Below, piece after piece: positions 29,941 to 42,087 of a DNA stretch of 64,000 nucleotides. The DNA is from Tretioscincus oriximinensis. Taxonomy: Eukaryota > Chordata > Lepidosauria > Squamata > Gymnophthalmidae. The notes under the pieces were generated by a model. It ran no database searches. It had not been told where the DNA came from and saw only the letters and a list, made by a program, of their open reading frames with translations. The stretch's first letter is position 1. Every line of letters begins with the position of its first letter. Both the position numbers and the translations under genes were made by a program. The stretch covers positions 779,090 through 843,089 of the forward strand of contig JAJVDF010000124.1 in NCBI GenBank assembly GCA_022410635.1, written 5' to 3'.

Positions 29941-30172
29941 GGTCTTTGGAGGCTGCCAAAGTTCCGAGCCCTGTCATTGGTCTCTGGAGGCTGCCAAAGT
30001 TTCAAGCCCTGTCATTGGTCTCTGGAGGTTGCCAAAGTTCCGAGCCCTGTCATTGGTCTCTGGAGGCTGCCAAAGTTCCAAGCCCTATCATTGGTCTCTG
30101 GAGGCTGCCAAAGTTCCAAGCCCTATCATTGGTCTCTAGAGGCTGCCAAAGTTCCAAGCCCTGTCATTGGTT
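29941..30172. repeat. 38-bp tandem repeat, six units
   Basis: Six units of CTGGAGGCTGCCAAAGTTCC plus GAGCCCTGTCATTGGTCT. Flanking text 'ttatacctcagaatattgaactc' recurs once at 35790..35820 after a single unit at 35749..35789, so this array expanded from a dispersed single-unit repeat. Confidence 0.9.
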
Positions 30173-30349
30173 GTTATACCTCAGAATATTGAACTCTCCC
30201 ACATGCCTTTTATTGCTTACGATTTGCCATTCTGGGCTTGCACAGGACACAGCAGATGCTTTTGACCTCTAAGATTTGGCCTTGCTAAATATTTTTAGCT
30301 GCTTATGAGATGGTTGCTTGAATTTAATGGAAAGAGATTTTAAATGTTG

Positions 30350-32260
30350 TAAAAAAAAAAGAAAAAGATAAACTACTTTGTAGATTTGCTAATTAAAAAC
30401 GCCCGTGGGAATAGATCTAGTTAGCACATTATAAGAGAAGCAGCAATGGAAATTAATATCAGAAGTGGTTTATTAAGCAGACAATAAAATGAAAACGCTG
30501 GAAGGCCTCAAAACAATGTAGAAAGATCAAAATAGTTTAAATGACTGAATGTCACAGTCAGTGCTAGCCTTCCTCAGAAATGCTGTCCAAAAATAAACAA
30601 AAAAGAACCACAATATTTGAACCTTGTGACTGAGAGAGCAACTCATATACGGATTATTTTAAGGATATTTGGAAAGTGATTCAAAGTCTCTGTTCTCAGG
30701 ACAGAACAATCTCATATATTTGCTCTTTGAATCTGTTTTTGCAGTTGTCAGTAATTGCGTCCTGTGGAGAGAAAAAAAATAAAAGAAATGGAATACGTAT
30801 CTCATAGCAAAGAGAAAAATAATCAAGTTCTCTGTTTACCTAATCCACCTATAGAGGAGTGTGTTTTTTTCAATACCAAAATCTAATTTTCTTTCTTCAG
30901 ACACTGCATCCTTCTCCAGTCCACTTGTTCTATACAGCTTTAGAAAATAAAGTATTTTGTTCAGGAAATAATTTTATCCAAAAAATATCTTATCATTGGA
31001 ACTCCTGCTAAGAACTGACAATTAGGTTTATTAGCTCTTGTTTTGTAAGAACTTAGATTGTTTCCCTATATATGATTATTGCAAGGATATCAAATTGCAT
31101 AAGTAACCCTAAAGGCTACGCGGAGGGTAAAAGAGCCAACTATATCATTGCTTTCTATTACCCTCATACACAGAATTTATAAGTGGAGTTACAAAGTATA
31201 CAGTGGTCGCTGTAATGATACCCTCTAGGAACAGACATTTCTTGCAGAAAATTAGCATGCAAAGACATTTTGATTTTTTTACAGTCACTTTTGACCCATT
31301 TTAAATTAGCCCTCTCAAAATATAATAATCTTTTTTTTTTCTAGACAAGCTTGTTCACAATTCAAAATATGTCAATTTCAAAGCTATCCAACAGCCTGAA
31401 AGACAAACAAATGCTGAATTCCAATGAACAGAATTAGCAAGTCTTATATCTCTGCTACACAGACAAATGGGGGAAAAAAACCCTTTTCTATCCTTGTTTT
31501 TCAATAAGCCCTACTAATTAATTGATCTCTTGACACTGCAGCTTGATTATGAATTACTTGATATGTTGAGCTGTTCCTTCTAAAATGCAAATATGGATTC
31601 CAAAGGATATTATCTCCCAGGCTCTTGGAATATAAAAGTGTCATAATGCAGGTTATTTTTCTGACTGAGGGGTTTGGGTTAGAATAGGATTTTAAAATGT
31701 CCTCCTTCATTATAGACCATAAGATCTAACCATGCATTTGTTTTCCCTGTCAAAAAAGAAACATCACATTCATTATTATTCTCCTTCCAATTTAATCAAA
31801 CCCTGATCAGTATCTTCTTTGCTCCTGATCAAAAAGATAATCTCTGTTTCACAGCAAGGGACGGGTTCATAAAGAGATTGCTGTATCTTTATAAAATTGG
31901 CCATATATAAGACGATTATCTTCTGTGCCACCGAGGAATCCAGTGCTATTNTCTTTGTTTGCTGAAAATAGACATGATTAAAATTTAAATAATTGATTAT
32001 TGTACAAAGAAACCCCAGTTAATTTCCTAAGAAAATAGGTAGGTCACAATGTTTACTAGCTCTTACATCCTACACTTGTTTTCTGGATAGTGTTGCTACG
32101 GAACAACTGTACATCTACTGTTCAAAAATATTCACCCAAAAATTCTGAGTAACCTTGCTAATAAAATCTCTATCCAAAGAAGTCTCTAGTTCTTATAAAG
32201 TCTACCTCATTCAAAGGAATTATCCCTCTTTATACTACCTTGTTAGAATTCATCAAGACA
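30350..32260. other. Repeat-poor intergenic stretch with exon-like segments
   Basis: This is largely unique sequence. On the minus strand 31961..31776 is open for 61 codons after a good acceptor (TCTATTTTCAG|CAAAC). It reads IALDSSVAQKIIVLYMANFI within. A second possible acceptor, CTCTCCACAG|GACGC near 30765, opens a short frame. I do not recognise a family. Confidence 0.3.
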
Positions 32261-32262
32261 TA

Positions 32263-32448
32263 GGCTGACCAGATGACTTCTTTTTTNGGGGGGTGAAAAT
32301 CCAGTTTTGCAGTGCCTCCTAGTTTTTCCTGAGGGAAATTTNAAAAAAAAAATTCAAAAAGAATTTTCCTTAGCAAAGACCACGAGGCACTCCAAAACTG
32401 GGTTTCTATTTCCCCCACCACCCAAAAAAAGGGACCATCTGGTCAGCT
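32263..32448. mobile_element. Mariner-like MITE (fold-back, TA target)
   Basis: Terminal inverted repeats GGCTGACCAGATG and CATCTGGTCAGCT are flanked by TA (32261..32262 and 32449..32450). Most of the 186-bp body is self-complementary. No transposase is present. Confidence 0.75.
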
Positions 32449-32884
32449 TAATTGTCAAGAGTACTACATTCTGCTCTGGACACCCCAAATTGAGGAAGAT
32501 ATTAATAAACTGGAGAAAATAAAGAACTGGACTAATTGTGATGCCACTGATGGCAGAAGGAGGCACTCAGACATAAAGTAATTCACTGTGAAGTGTTTAT
32601 GCAGCTCTTAATGGAACCTGAATCTGGTCTGCAGTGATTGTCCTTTGGTAGAGGAGCTCCTTATATACTGTACACTANCCAATCACTGCAACCAATACTT
32701 CCCGCCGAAAATCATGCAACTAAGTACGTTTCTTGCAAAAGCAAGGTTTCCCTCCAAAATCCCAGGGCAAAATGCCCAGGGCTTAACCAAGTTCAAATAA
32801 AGTTCAATCTTCCCTACAAAATCACATAAGGGAACCTATAACAGTAGAACCTATAACAGTAGAACCTATATAGCACCTTCCACT

Positions 32885-33100
32885 AGCCTGTAGCTCTAGC
32901 CAACCCAGCTATTCGAAAGCATGAATTGCAAGAAATTGCAACTGACTGCAAGTAGATACATGGGAACCACCATAGCCTGNTGGGGAAGATAGAATGGAAG
33001 CCTTCGGGCAAAATATATCCTTGTAAGCCGCTTTGAGTCCCTTTGAAAGGTGAGAAAAGCGGCGTATAAGAACCGAGTTCTTCTTCTTCTTCTATAACAG
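32885..33100 (+). mobile_element. Family-2 SINE, 5'-truncated
   Basis: Contains 'ctagcctgtagctctagccaacccagctattcgaaagc' and ends in a (TTC)n run after 'gtataagaaccgag'. Confidence 0.75.
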
Positions 33101-33159
33101 TAGAACCTATAACAGTAAAAACATTAAACTATATACACATGTTACACATGTCATATACT

Positions 33160-33495
33160 TATGACACTAATCCAGATGGTGGAAATATGTACCTGACTTC
33201 AGCCCTAGCCAGGGAAGGACTGGAAGCAAGCAATGGGATGAAGCTACAAGGGGGAAAGATATTACAGGAAGAAACGTTATGACAGTAAGAGTTATCAACC
33301 AGTGGAATTTCAAGATGCCACAGGAGGGAGAAAGTTCTCCTTTGCTGGAAGTCTTCAAATAGAGGCTGGACAGCTATCTATCAGGGATGATTTACTGAAT
33401 GCTGCATTGGGCAGGAGGTCGAACCCCATGACCCTGGAGGTCTTTTCCAACTCTATGAGTCTATGAATCTATGATTTTATGATCCTATGCTTGGA
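33160..33495 (+). mobile_element. CR1 LINE 3' end (ATGATTCTATG-type tail)
   Basis: CR1 C-terminal text 'gaatttcaagatgccacagg...ggatgatttactgaatgctgcattgggcaggagg' followed by 'ccctggaggtcttttccaactctatgagtctatgaatctatg'. It contains the single-copy version of the 27-bp unit amplified at 17395..17965. Confidence 0.8.
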
Positions 33496-33851
33496 GATTC
33501 AGTTTGGTTCAAGATATGCTTTGCCTAAATACAGCCCAGGCGAGAAAGTGACGGGCAGCTGGTTGATTTTGGAATGATTGAGAGTGGCCTAAGACTGTGT
33601 CGATTGCTCTAGCGTGGGCATCGCCATTTTATAGGTGGTTTTTCCCACAGGCGGTTGGCCAATCAGCTCTGCAGGGGGCGGGGTTACAGTCCCTGCATTG
33701 CTGATTGGTTAGAGTGACGATCGTCGAAACGGGAATTAGGATAAAGAAAGATGAACAAGAGCCATAAGTTATGTGATCAAATTGCTGTCAATGCATGTTG
33801 CCCCTTATAGCTTTCGTGATTCAAAAGTACCACTCTGCAACCCTTATCTCC

Positions 33852-34230
33852 TTACCTGATAATAGAGAGAAGCATTTTTAGTGTATAGGTATGCAATAAT
33901 GTGAATAACTAAATTTACACTGAGGTCATTTAAGCTGAGTTTCTTATCATTCTAAATCCTCCTTGACTAAAGCCAAAATGTAAAGGATCAAAACGTACAG
34001 GAAGGCATAGAAATAGGTTTCCAAAACTTGAAATTACAGCAGTTCCCATCAATTGGCTTCCCTTATTTTTAATTTGATCTTTCTAACGAAATGGAATAAT
34101 TCCAACCTGACCTGAACTGGGTCCCGTGATACCGTAGTTAAAAAAAGGTTTGAAGTCTTCACAAAGGCTTGAAATAATCAGTTGGTGGATTTTTTTCTCC
34201 TCTTCAATTGCCAAGTTTTTAAATAGCTTC
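33852..34230 (-). other. Exon-like open segments of unknown identity
   Basis: On the minus strand 33951..33856 is open for 32 codons (LSLNDLSVNLVIHIIAYLYT within) before a strong donor TATCAG|GTAAGG. A second segment, about 34224..34112, is open with EEEKKIHQLIISSLCEDFKP before TTCAG|GTCAGG. The two do not join in phase by my reading, so they may be chance, a decayed gene or an unannotated one. Confidence 0.3.
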
Positions 34231-34854
34231 GTTTCTTTTTATTTCATGCTTGCAGCTGTCCTGAGGAATCAGCCGGCTGAATCATCTGAATATTCTGCCA
34301 CCATCTGCATTGTTATTGTTCATCAGTTATTTCATTTTATCTTGTGCTTTAACAAACATTCATGATATTTACTCTCCTTGCCACTTTCTGAGTAAGAAAA
34401 CACATCAGCAAGCAGTTCTGGCTTAGCATTCTCTAGCTCAGAAAGCCCCCTTTGGGTTTAGATGATATGGAAAGAAAATTATGAACCGTTTTGTTGCTAA
34501 CCGTTTTGGTTAGTCTGAAAGGTGCTACAAAATCCTTTCAGGGTCTCTAAGGTAAATTCGAATACACAAATGCTCACATCCCATTGGACAGCATTTGTTC
34601 GCAGAAAACGGGATGAGGGTCCAGCACCCTTTGGTGTGATGTATCTAAACACAGAAAAGAGAAGTGGCTCAAAACCAGCTTTTGGAAAAGGTAGTAAAAG
34701 CCACACACAATGGTCTCAAGTCCACATCAAAGCCCCCAAAATTATTTCCAGTAGCCTCACTACTTCTAGGCTGCTTTATCTGGCTTCACCATTGGTCCCA
34801 TGGTCAGCTACAGAAAACTAAAGAATAATAAAAAAAAATACACATTAATAAAAC

Positions 34855-35365
34855 TTTTAAAAAGACCGATACCCTCCCTCTCTCCAACCCCCCCCCTCCC
34901 AGGAAGGTCAGAATCAGGGGGGGCTAAGAGTTAAAAGCCTGGGTGAAGAGATACGTTTTAATAGGCATTGAAAGTTATTCCAGTGTAGGCGCCTAGAGGG
35001 AGGCAATTCCAGTGTCTGGGTGCCACCACAGGGAAGACCCTTCTACGTGCCCCTACCTGTTGGCTTCTCTGAAAGGGGGACTTCAAGAAGACCTCCTTGA
35101 GAGCTTAATGCATGGGCAGCTCTATATGAAAGGTGCTCCAGGTAGCCAGGCCCCAGGATGTTTAGGGCTTTGTGTGTTAAAATCAACACCTTGAAATGGG
35201 CTCAGTAGCAAATATGCAGCCAGTGCAGATCTTTAAGAACCAGTGTAATGTGCATCTGGCCAGAGGTTCCCGTCAGCAGTTCTGCACTAGTTCTAACTTC
35301 CATACTGTTTTCAAGGGTAGACCCATGTAGTATGTATTACAGTAGTCAAGTCTGGAGGTTACCAG
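34855..35365 (-). mobile_element. L2 LINE RT C-terminus
   Basis: On the minus strand the text 'attactgtaatacatactacatggg...' corresponds to the YCN..Y.GLPLKTV.KLQLVQN stretch of L2 reverse transcriptases. It continues into L2 C-terminal wording. Stop codons and indels are present. Confidence 0.7.
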
Positions 35366-35519
35366 AGTATAGATTACTCACCCTACTCATAGCTCATGGG
35401 GTCCAGGTTTAAATTCTGGTGTGACCAATGCCCTGGGAATAAAAATGCTGCTTAGTCCAGAAAAAAATATGATTAAGCAAAACTCTTTATGGCTGAAAGA
35501 TTAACAGTAACAATTTCAG

Positions 35520-35830
35520 AGACACAGCCATGTTAGTCTTAGTTCAGAAAGTCCAGCAAGTGAGGCTTGTAGCACTTTGAGAGTAACAAGAGAAAGGTAG
35601 GCGGCATGAACTTTTTGTATCTTCAAGCAGCAGAATGGGAATACACCCACAAATGCATCCACTGGAACACATCCGCAATACATCCATTGACAAGGAACCT
35701 AGTAGAGACAATAGATTTCCTGGCCCACTATACATATTATAACACTCTGGTCTCTAGAGGCTGCCAAAGTTCCGAGTCCTGTCATTGGTCATTATACTTC
35801 GGAATGTTGAACTCTTCCCATTCACCTTTT
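35520..35830. mobile_element. Hammerhead-like family fragment plus a single 38-bp unit
   Basis: The first part, 'cagccatgttagtcttagttcagaaagtccagcaagtgagg', is a degenerate relative of 45685..45960. A single copy of the 38-bp unit follows at 35749..35789. Confidence 0.5.
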
Positions 35831-36429
35831 ATTATAGGTACGTACAGATAATTAAAACTTGTTCGTACAGAATCTTCAGTAAATTATTTGAGTCTCCATA
35901 TCAATGAAAAGATTAAAAAAAACCAAGCAGAATTTGGGTTTCATTGACATTCTCTTTTCTTTTATTCCCAGAATATTATCTTCACTTTCTCTGCTTGCCA
36001 GGACTTCAGCTTCTTATGGAGATCACATCTGGATTCTTGAATACATTCCACTTCAATTCCCCGGCTGTTTCTTCCAACACTCACGGATCCGAAGCTGTGA
36101 TTTAAAAGAGGAAAAATGTCCTGCCATACTGGATGGGGGAAGGACTTGAGCATATTTTAAGGTTGTGCTAATTGATCAAGCAGTCACAGGGCATCACCAA
36201 ACCCACAACCAGGCCAACTGGAAGACCAGTTTTGCAACAAGTCATTGGGTGCAGTGTAAAGAGCAATTGCCATGTTTAATGTGGAAATAAGGAAAGAGAA
36301 AATTGCATGGAGAAAGGNACTTTCTCTTTAAAAAAAAAAAGGTTAATCAGGCACATCTATGTGTAACTGTCCACAGGTCAAAGTCAGCTAATTCTTATTC
36401 CACATTCAGTCCACATTCAGATGCCCTTC

Positions 36430-36735
36430 AGGATGGAGCATAATTAACTTCCAGAAGAGATAGTGGTAGTTAACAGCCTGGATAGCTTTAAGACAGGATT
36501 ATACAAGTTCATGGACACCAAGGGTATAAATAGCTACTAGGATGGATCTTTTGGTCTTGCCTCTGGGATGGAGCAACAGGCAGGATTCCTGAAGTGCCAT
36601 TTGCAGTCGAGAACAGGTGAAGATTCTGCCTTCTTCTGCTTCAAACTGCCCATGTGCAGATGGTGGGCCACTGTGTGAGACGGAAGGCTGGACTAGGTGG
36701 GCTCTGGCCCCATCCAGCAGGGCTCTGTATGTTCA
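36430..36735 (+). mobile_element. CR1 LINE 3' end
   Basis: 'aacttccagaagagatagtggtagttaacagcctggatagc' through 'ggctctggccccatccagcagggctc' is the common CR1 tail. Confidence 0.75.
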
Positions 36736-36959
36736 GAGCGTGAGACAGCGCAACAAGGTTAGGTGCAATTTGCTTTCCAGGTTCTTTAAATCAAAGACAG
36801 GTGTTTTGAGTCAGAGAGTCAGTCAAAAGAAAACAGCTTGCCACTTTACTGATGAGTTCTCTTCCCTCTGCAAATAAACTGAAGCGGGATCAAGATGTGA
36901 CCACAGCTGGAGTTGGATCTTCCCAGCTCCACACTCTGGAATAGCTTCCCTCTGAAAGT

Positions 36960-37205
36960 TCACCAGGAGCCTTCTAAGAAAGACTAGAAGCAATGGAATG
37001 AAATTACAAGGCAATGGTTACTGATTCGATATTAGGGGAGGGGAATGGTCATTGAGGACAATCAACCAGTGAACTAGACTGCTACAGGTGGCATTTTCCT
37101 TCAATGGAGGTCTTCATAGGCCGGACAGCCACCTAGTGGGGCGTTGGACTCCATGATCTTTTAGCTCCCTTCCAACTCTATGATCCTGTGATTCCATTGT
37201 TCTGT
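36960..37205 (+). mobile_element. CR1 LINE 3' end (ATGATCCTGTG-type)
   Basis: A CR1 tail ending 'ccttccaactctatgatcctgtgattcc'. Confidence 0.7.
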
Positions 37206-37499
37206 ATAGTTTTCAGCACCTGGTTAAAACTTAAACTTTTTTGCCGTTAACAGTTCTGGGACTGTTGATGAAGGTCCCAGATGACTGTTACATCTATTCC
37301 ATCTTCCCCATTAGATTAGTGGTGATACTCATGAGTTTACTTGAAATATAAATTGGAAATCTACTTTCTTTCAAACAGTTGAGTTTGCTAGAGCTGAGGC
37401 CAATAGAGAGTGCTCAGTCTTCTCCGCTGCCGGCACAGGGCCTTGAGAACGGCTCTCTTGGTTAAAAGACCGCCTCTTACAAATGGCGCCATTTGTGCC

Positions 37500-37660
37500 T
37501 CAAATGTCACCATGTTAGTCTGGATTCAGAATTTCTAGCAATTAAGATCTTGTAGCCCCTTAAAACTATAGTTTAGTTCTCAGACCAACCTTAGATTTAC
37601 GAGAAAAAAATAGGCAGTGCAGTCTTTTGTAGATACATCTACTTCTTCAGATGCTATGGA
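37500..37660. mobile_element. Hammerhead-like repeat, diverged copy
   Basis: Related to 28104..28195. On the minus strand it has GCATCTGAAGAAGTAGAT, then ATCTAC. The stem is preserved by a paired change relative to the other copies, but the following GAAA has become AAAA. Confidence 0.55.
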
Positions 37661-37994
37661 TGGGGTAGCTGCCAAGGGACACATAATTATAGCCTGAACA
37701 GCAATAGAAATGCAAATGGGTAATCAGTCAAACACAGAATGAGGGTCATTGAGGATTCCTGGGGGAAGGAGGTATAAATAAGAGCATTGTAATCTAAAGA
37801 GATGCAGAAAGGTGGAAAATATCCAGCATAGCATTGCTCACTTTGGCTGCTGAGTTTTCTCCCATTGAAAATGTCCATCAGTCATAATTTACCCTTCCAG
37901 ATAGAAACACCCAATATATAACCTGGGACATTTAAATACAAACAGGATCAACAGTTGTATTATTTATGTTCTTGAGTTAGTTAAAATCAACATC

Positions 37995-38100
37995 TGCCAG
38001 TGTAGACTATGGAAGGCCCTATTTGGCTCATCCATATGCTAGCATAGACTATGGCATGCTCATTTGAGGCCTGCCATAGTCTACATGGATGGCAGGACCA
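37995..38100. repeat. Hairpin-forming dispersed repeat (GTAGACTATGGCAGG units)
   Basis: Two forward units ('gtgtagactatggaaggccc', 'gcatagactatggcatgctc') are followed by an inverted one ('gcctgccatagtctacatgg'). Related units lie at 11845..11940, 25235..25300, 25665..25735 and 25905..25960. Confidence 0.7.
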
Positions 38101-39274
38101 TACATTCTGAGATGTAGTCCAGCATACGACTCAGTGTGCAGAAGCCCCTGATTTTTGCATGTGCTTGAAAAAGGATGCCTGATGCACCACTAAAAACCCC
38201 ACAGACAGGAAGACGATAAGTTATTTAGTATAAAAGGTTGCCACACTCTGATTCTTTTCTTCTGCACTAAAAATTACGGCCTTTTTTGCAATAAGCCTCA
38301 TTTGGGGACACATCTTTGAAAAGGGATTGGAATATATCTTTGCATAGGGACCTGTCACCTGCATTCAGGGCCTGCTACAGCCTACACTAGGAAGTGGATA
38401 GCAGAATGGCAGGATTCTATTCCAGAATATGTCCAAAGCCTAGTGTAGAAAGGGCCTATCTTATATTATCTTACTATATATATTTCACAGTTCACGGTCA
38501 TCATAGGAGCTGTCCAGGGTGCTGGAAAGACACTAGACTGCCAGCCATGTCTCAGCAGCACTGTCCAGGGTGCTGAAATGAAACTTTCTCTATCCCTAAC
38601 AATGGCCTTGAGGGGAAATCTTAGCATACCACCCCAGGAAAGGGAGAGATATACTTTGTGTGAAACTCATTTTGATGTGCAGAGTGCTAGAGGCCACTGC
38701 ATATTCTACAACGGGCTTATCAACTGGTATCTGTCCAGTTTAATTAACAAGTGTATCATCGTTTTATATTACAGTACCTTACAAAACCACTAGAGGGCAG
38801 GGAAGGCTTTATTAAAAAAAACCAGTTTATACATCCTATAACACAGCAAGCATCAGCAGAGAATCAGACTTTTGTTCTTGGAAGCATTTTGCATTCTGCA
38901 CACCTACCTGTATTCTATCAAATAGGTTTCACATGTGCAAAGACAGCTGAGTTGAAAGCTGTATGTAATTTTAAACTTTTTTTTTAAAGACTGCAGTCAG
39001 TCAATAAATATTTAATTAAGGCTGCAGTCCTAACCTCATTTCCTTGTGAACAAAACACCTTTGTGCACAATGGGATTTTCGCGCCTGCTTCACTTCAGTG
39101 TTCTGCCTGCTTTTTAAGCCGTTTTTAGCATCATTTTCATCTTTACTGTACCCTGCAAACTTTAAATAACTTTTTGCAGCAATGAGCACAGAAACAAATG
39201 TTTTAAATAATAAATAAATAAAACCTGATGTCTTAGCAAATAGCAAGATTTCATGTCCTGTTTCATAGTAAGAA

Positions 39275-39525
39275 TGTGTTTTTTATACTCCACCCTTCTT
39301 ACTCTGAGGGACTCAGAGCGGCTTGCAAGGTTAATTTTCACCCAAAGGCTTACATCTAAGTATTCTGTCTTCACCAAGTTAATGGTGGTACTCACTGCAA
39401 ATCTACTTTCTTTTGAATAGCTGAGTTGGCTAGAGCTGAAGGCCAGTAGAGGATGCTCACCCTGCGTCTTATACAGGGCCTCAAAACCGGATCTCTCCAT
39501 TGAAATACAAGCTCTTAGCGACTGT
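39275..39525 (-). mobile_element. Family-2 SINE, reverse
   Basis: Contains reverse 'tttttatactccacccttcttactctgagggactcagagcg' and 'ttgaatagctgagttggctagagctgaaggcc'. Confidence 0.7.
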
Positions 39526-39833
39526 GATATTCATGACACATTACAAATTCGTTGCTCCTTCAGCTTTATCCTGAAGCTGTGTACATTTTGGGACCATCAA
39601 AACTTACTTTAATCCAGCTCCCATCCATTTTCAGAGTATGAGAACACTTCAGTAAAGTTGTTTTCTTTTGGCATCATCAGAGTCAGAACACCCACTTTTA
39701 ATAGGGTTACCAAATAATATCCGGGATAGAAGTTTATACTTCAGTGGCTGTGAAAAAGTGATTTCCACACCAGGTGTGACAGATATTAGAAGCTGCACAT
39801 GGTAAAAAGTCCCCTCTTCTATAGCCATTAAAG

Positions 39834-40350
39834 CAGGGGTGGGGAACCTGCAACCCAGGGGGCAAATGTGGCCGCAGAAGCATTTGCTCTGGCCCACGGC
39901 ATGCTTCCCAAGGAACCATTCGGTCCGGCAGCTGGGATCCTCTCTAAGGAACCATTAGGTTTCCCTGGTTAAATAATGGTTCCTCACTTTGTTAAAACAT
40001 GAAGTAAAATACAAAAAGAGGGTGGAGGGAGGCCTAAGAGGGAGGTAGAATCATAGAATTATAGAGTCGGAAAGGACCTGCAGGGCCATTGGGTCCAACC
40101 CCCTGCTCAATACAGGATTCATTAAACCCTCCCAGAGGGCAACCAGAGGAGGGCAAGGGACGAAGGGAGCGGGGTTGGGACCATTGAAAAGTCCACAATT
40201 GTGTCCTGGGTGGGGGAGAGGGCATGCTGAGTGGGGAGGGTGTGGCCTGGGTGGGCAGGGGCATGGCATACGGTAGGGAAGAGGTGTGGCCCTCAAATGC
40301 TGTTACAAATATTCAAATAACCCCTGGCAGAAAAAAGATTCCCCACTCGT
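39834..40350. mobile_element. hAT-like non-autonomous element with a nested CR1 tail
   Basis: The left end CAGGGGTGGGGAACC and the right end GATTCCCCACTCGT approximate hAT inverted repeats. A reverse CR1 tail ('agaatcatagaattatagagtcgg...') occupies about 40048..40140. Imperfect flanks ('cattaaag' and 'agttaaag') could be an aged 8-bp duplication. Confidence 0.6.
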
Positions 40351-40514
40351 AAGTTAAAGGTTCAAAGTTCTATTCCATTGCCTAGAGTTACTAGTCAAAA
40401 TCTGAGATAGAAGTTTACACCTTGCATGGGTGTGAAAAGGTAATTTCCTCTCTAGGTGCAACTGGCATTAGAAGCTGCACTTGGGCAAAAGTCCTGCCTC
40501 CTATAGCTCCAGGG

Positions 40515-40715
40515 GGAACCAGGGATACGGCCTTCTCCGTGGCAACCACCAAACTACGGAACAGTCTCCCCCTTGAGCTACATCCATCACCAATGCAACA
40601 AAAGCAGTGGCAGTGCCCTCCCTTCCCTACTTTCAGATACTGCGGTTTTAATATGTTAATTTGGGTTTTATTGTTAACTGCCCCAAGTATAGGCAGTATA
40701 GAAATGTAAGTAAGT
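40515..40715 (+). mobile_element. L2 LINE 3' end
   Basis: Encodes the L2 C-terminal wording TAFSVATTKLRNSLPLE, then the typical tail 'tattgttaactgccccaagtataggc'. Confidence 0.7.
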
Positions 40716-40849
40716 ACATAAGAACATAAGTAAGTGATGTAGACTTTTATCCTGGATTTTATCTGCTAACCCTGACTTACAATTACCAGTTGTGTAGTCC
40801 CATGAAATCAGGACTAACTCCTAATTTTCCTTGCAGATGAAGAGACAGT

Positions 40850-41810
40850 TTTGCCATCATCTTCTTCCAATGTGTTCAACCCTTTACTTTCTTTGTTCCT
40901 GCTCTGTCACTACATTGTGGCTAATCCCAGTATTAAAATGTAAATATTGACGCTTCTTTCTCCGAGGACTTTGGCAACAGATGACTGGATTCAATAAACA
41001 ACCCCAAACATTTTGGAACGTTTTCACTCATTTCTCCTGGGTCTGAAACAGGATCTTTAATCTCTCTGCACTCAGAAAGACTACAGATACACATTTTACA
41101 TTCCAGGATAATGGAAACCAACTCCCCCTAAGCAGTTCATAATGCCACTTTCCTTCATGGACTAATTTCATTATTCAAGAGCATTCAGAAAAAGATGGAA
41201 AGTATAGAAGAGATCTCTGTACGTAAAAGCAGGCATCTCTCTTTAATCCTGTCCCACATAGACTTTCCAAGAGTTCCTTCATTCAATATGTAGCCCATTT
41301 TTTTCTGTCCACACTCTTTACGTTCAAGGGCATCCACACCCATATTTTAATCCACCTTCAGTCCACTTTGAGAGTGGAAGGAGGTATCAGCAAAGTGGCA
41401 AGTTTTTTTCTTCCAGGATTCTCCATTATAGAGAATTCAGCTTTTAAGTCCTATGATATCACTTATCTATTCCACTATATGTGGATATTTCAGAAGAAAT
41501 CATTATCTGAACAGCTGTATTCCACCATATTCTATATAGTGGTATAAGTAAATGATGTCTGGATGCATTTTAGGTGATGCAGAAACAAACAAATCACTTT
41601 GTTGATGCTCTTTTTGCATGCTGAAGACAGACTGAACCTGGATTAAAATTTAGGTGTAGATGGGTAATTGTTGTCTAAGGCTATTCTGGAATAGCACGGG
41701 TTAGTGGCATGTGAACAGAAGACCTCTGGAACAGAACAAAGCATAGTGTAGAAAGAGTTCCTGAGGAGATAATCAGGATTTTTGAAATAAATGATCCACA
41801 AGGCAATCAG
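40850..41810. other. Unassigned sequence downstream of C14orf93
   Basis: No gene, RNA or well-defined repeat was recognised here. Confidence 0.35.
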
Positions 41811-41816
41811 TTTATT
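41811..41816 (-). promoter_or_regulatory. Candidate C14orf93 poly(A) signal
   Basis: TTTATT on the plus strand (AATAAA on the gene strand), about 270 bp past the stop codon at 42088. Confidence 0.45.
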
Positions 41817-42087
41817 ATCTCTATTTCAAGATGGCTCAGGAAAGCAAATAAATTCCTTATATCTTTGTACCTTTCATGTGCTCGGACGTAGACAGCTGAA
41901 TTACATTTTTTTAAAGTTCATTTTGAAAGCTGTCACACACTTCCGATATCACGTCTTCTCCCCTGTGACCAAAAATGGAAGCACGGCCATTTCCCTCCTT
42001 TCAGCAAAACTAGGTAATGATTCTGCCTTTCTTCCACGCGTGCCAAAATTTCCCTGCATTTCAGAAGGGCCATCTTTGTAGGCAAGG

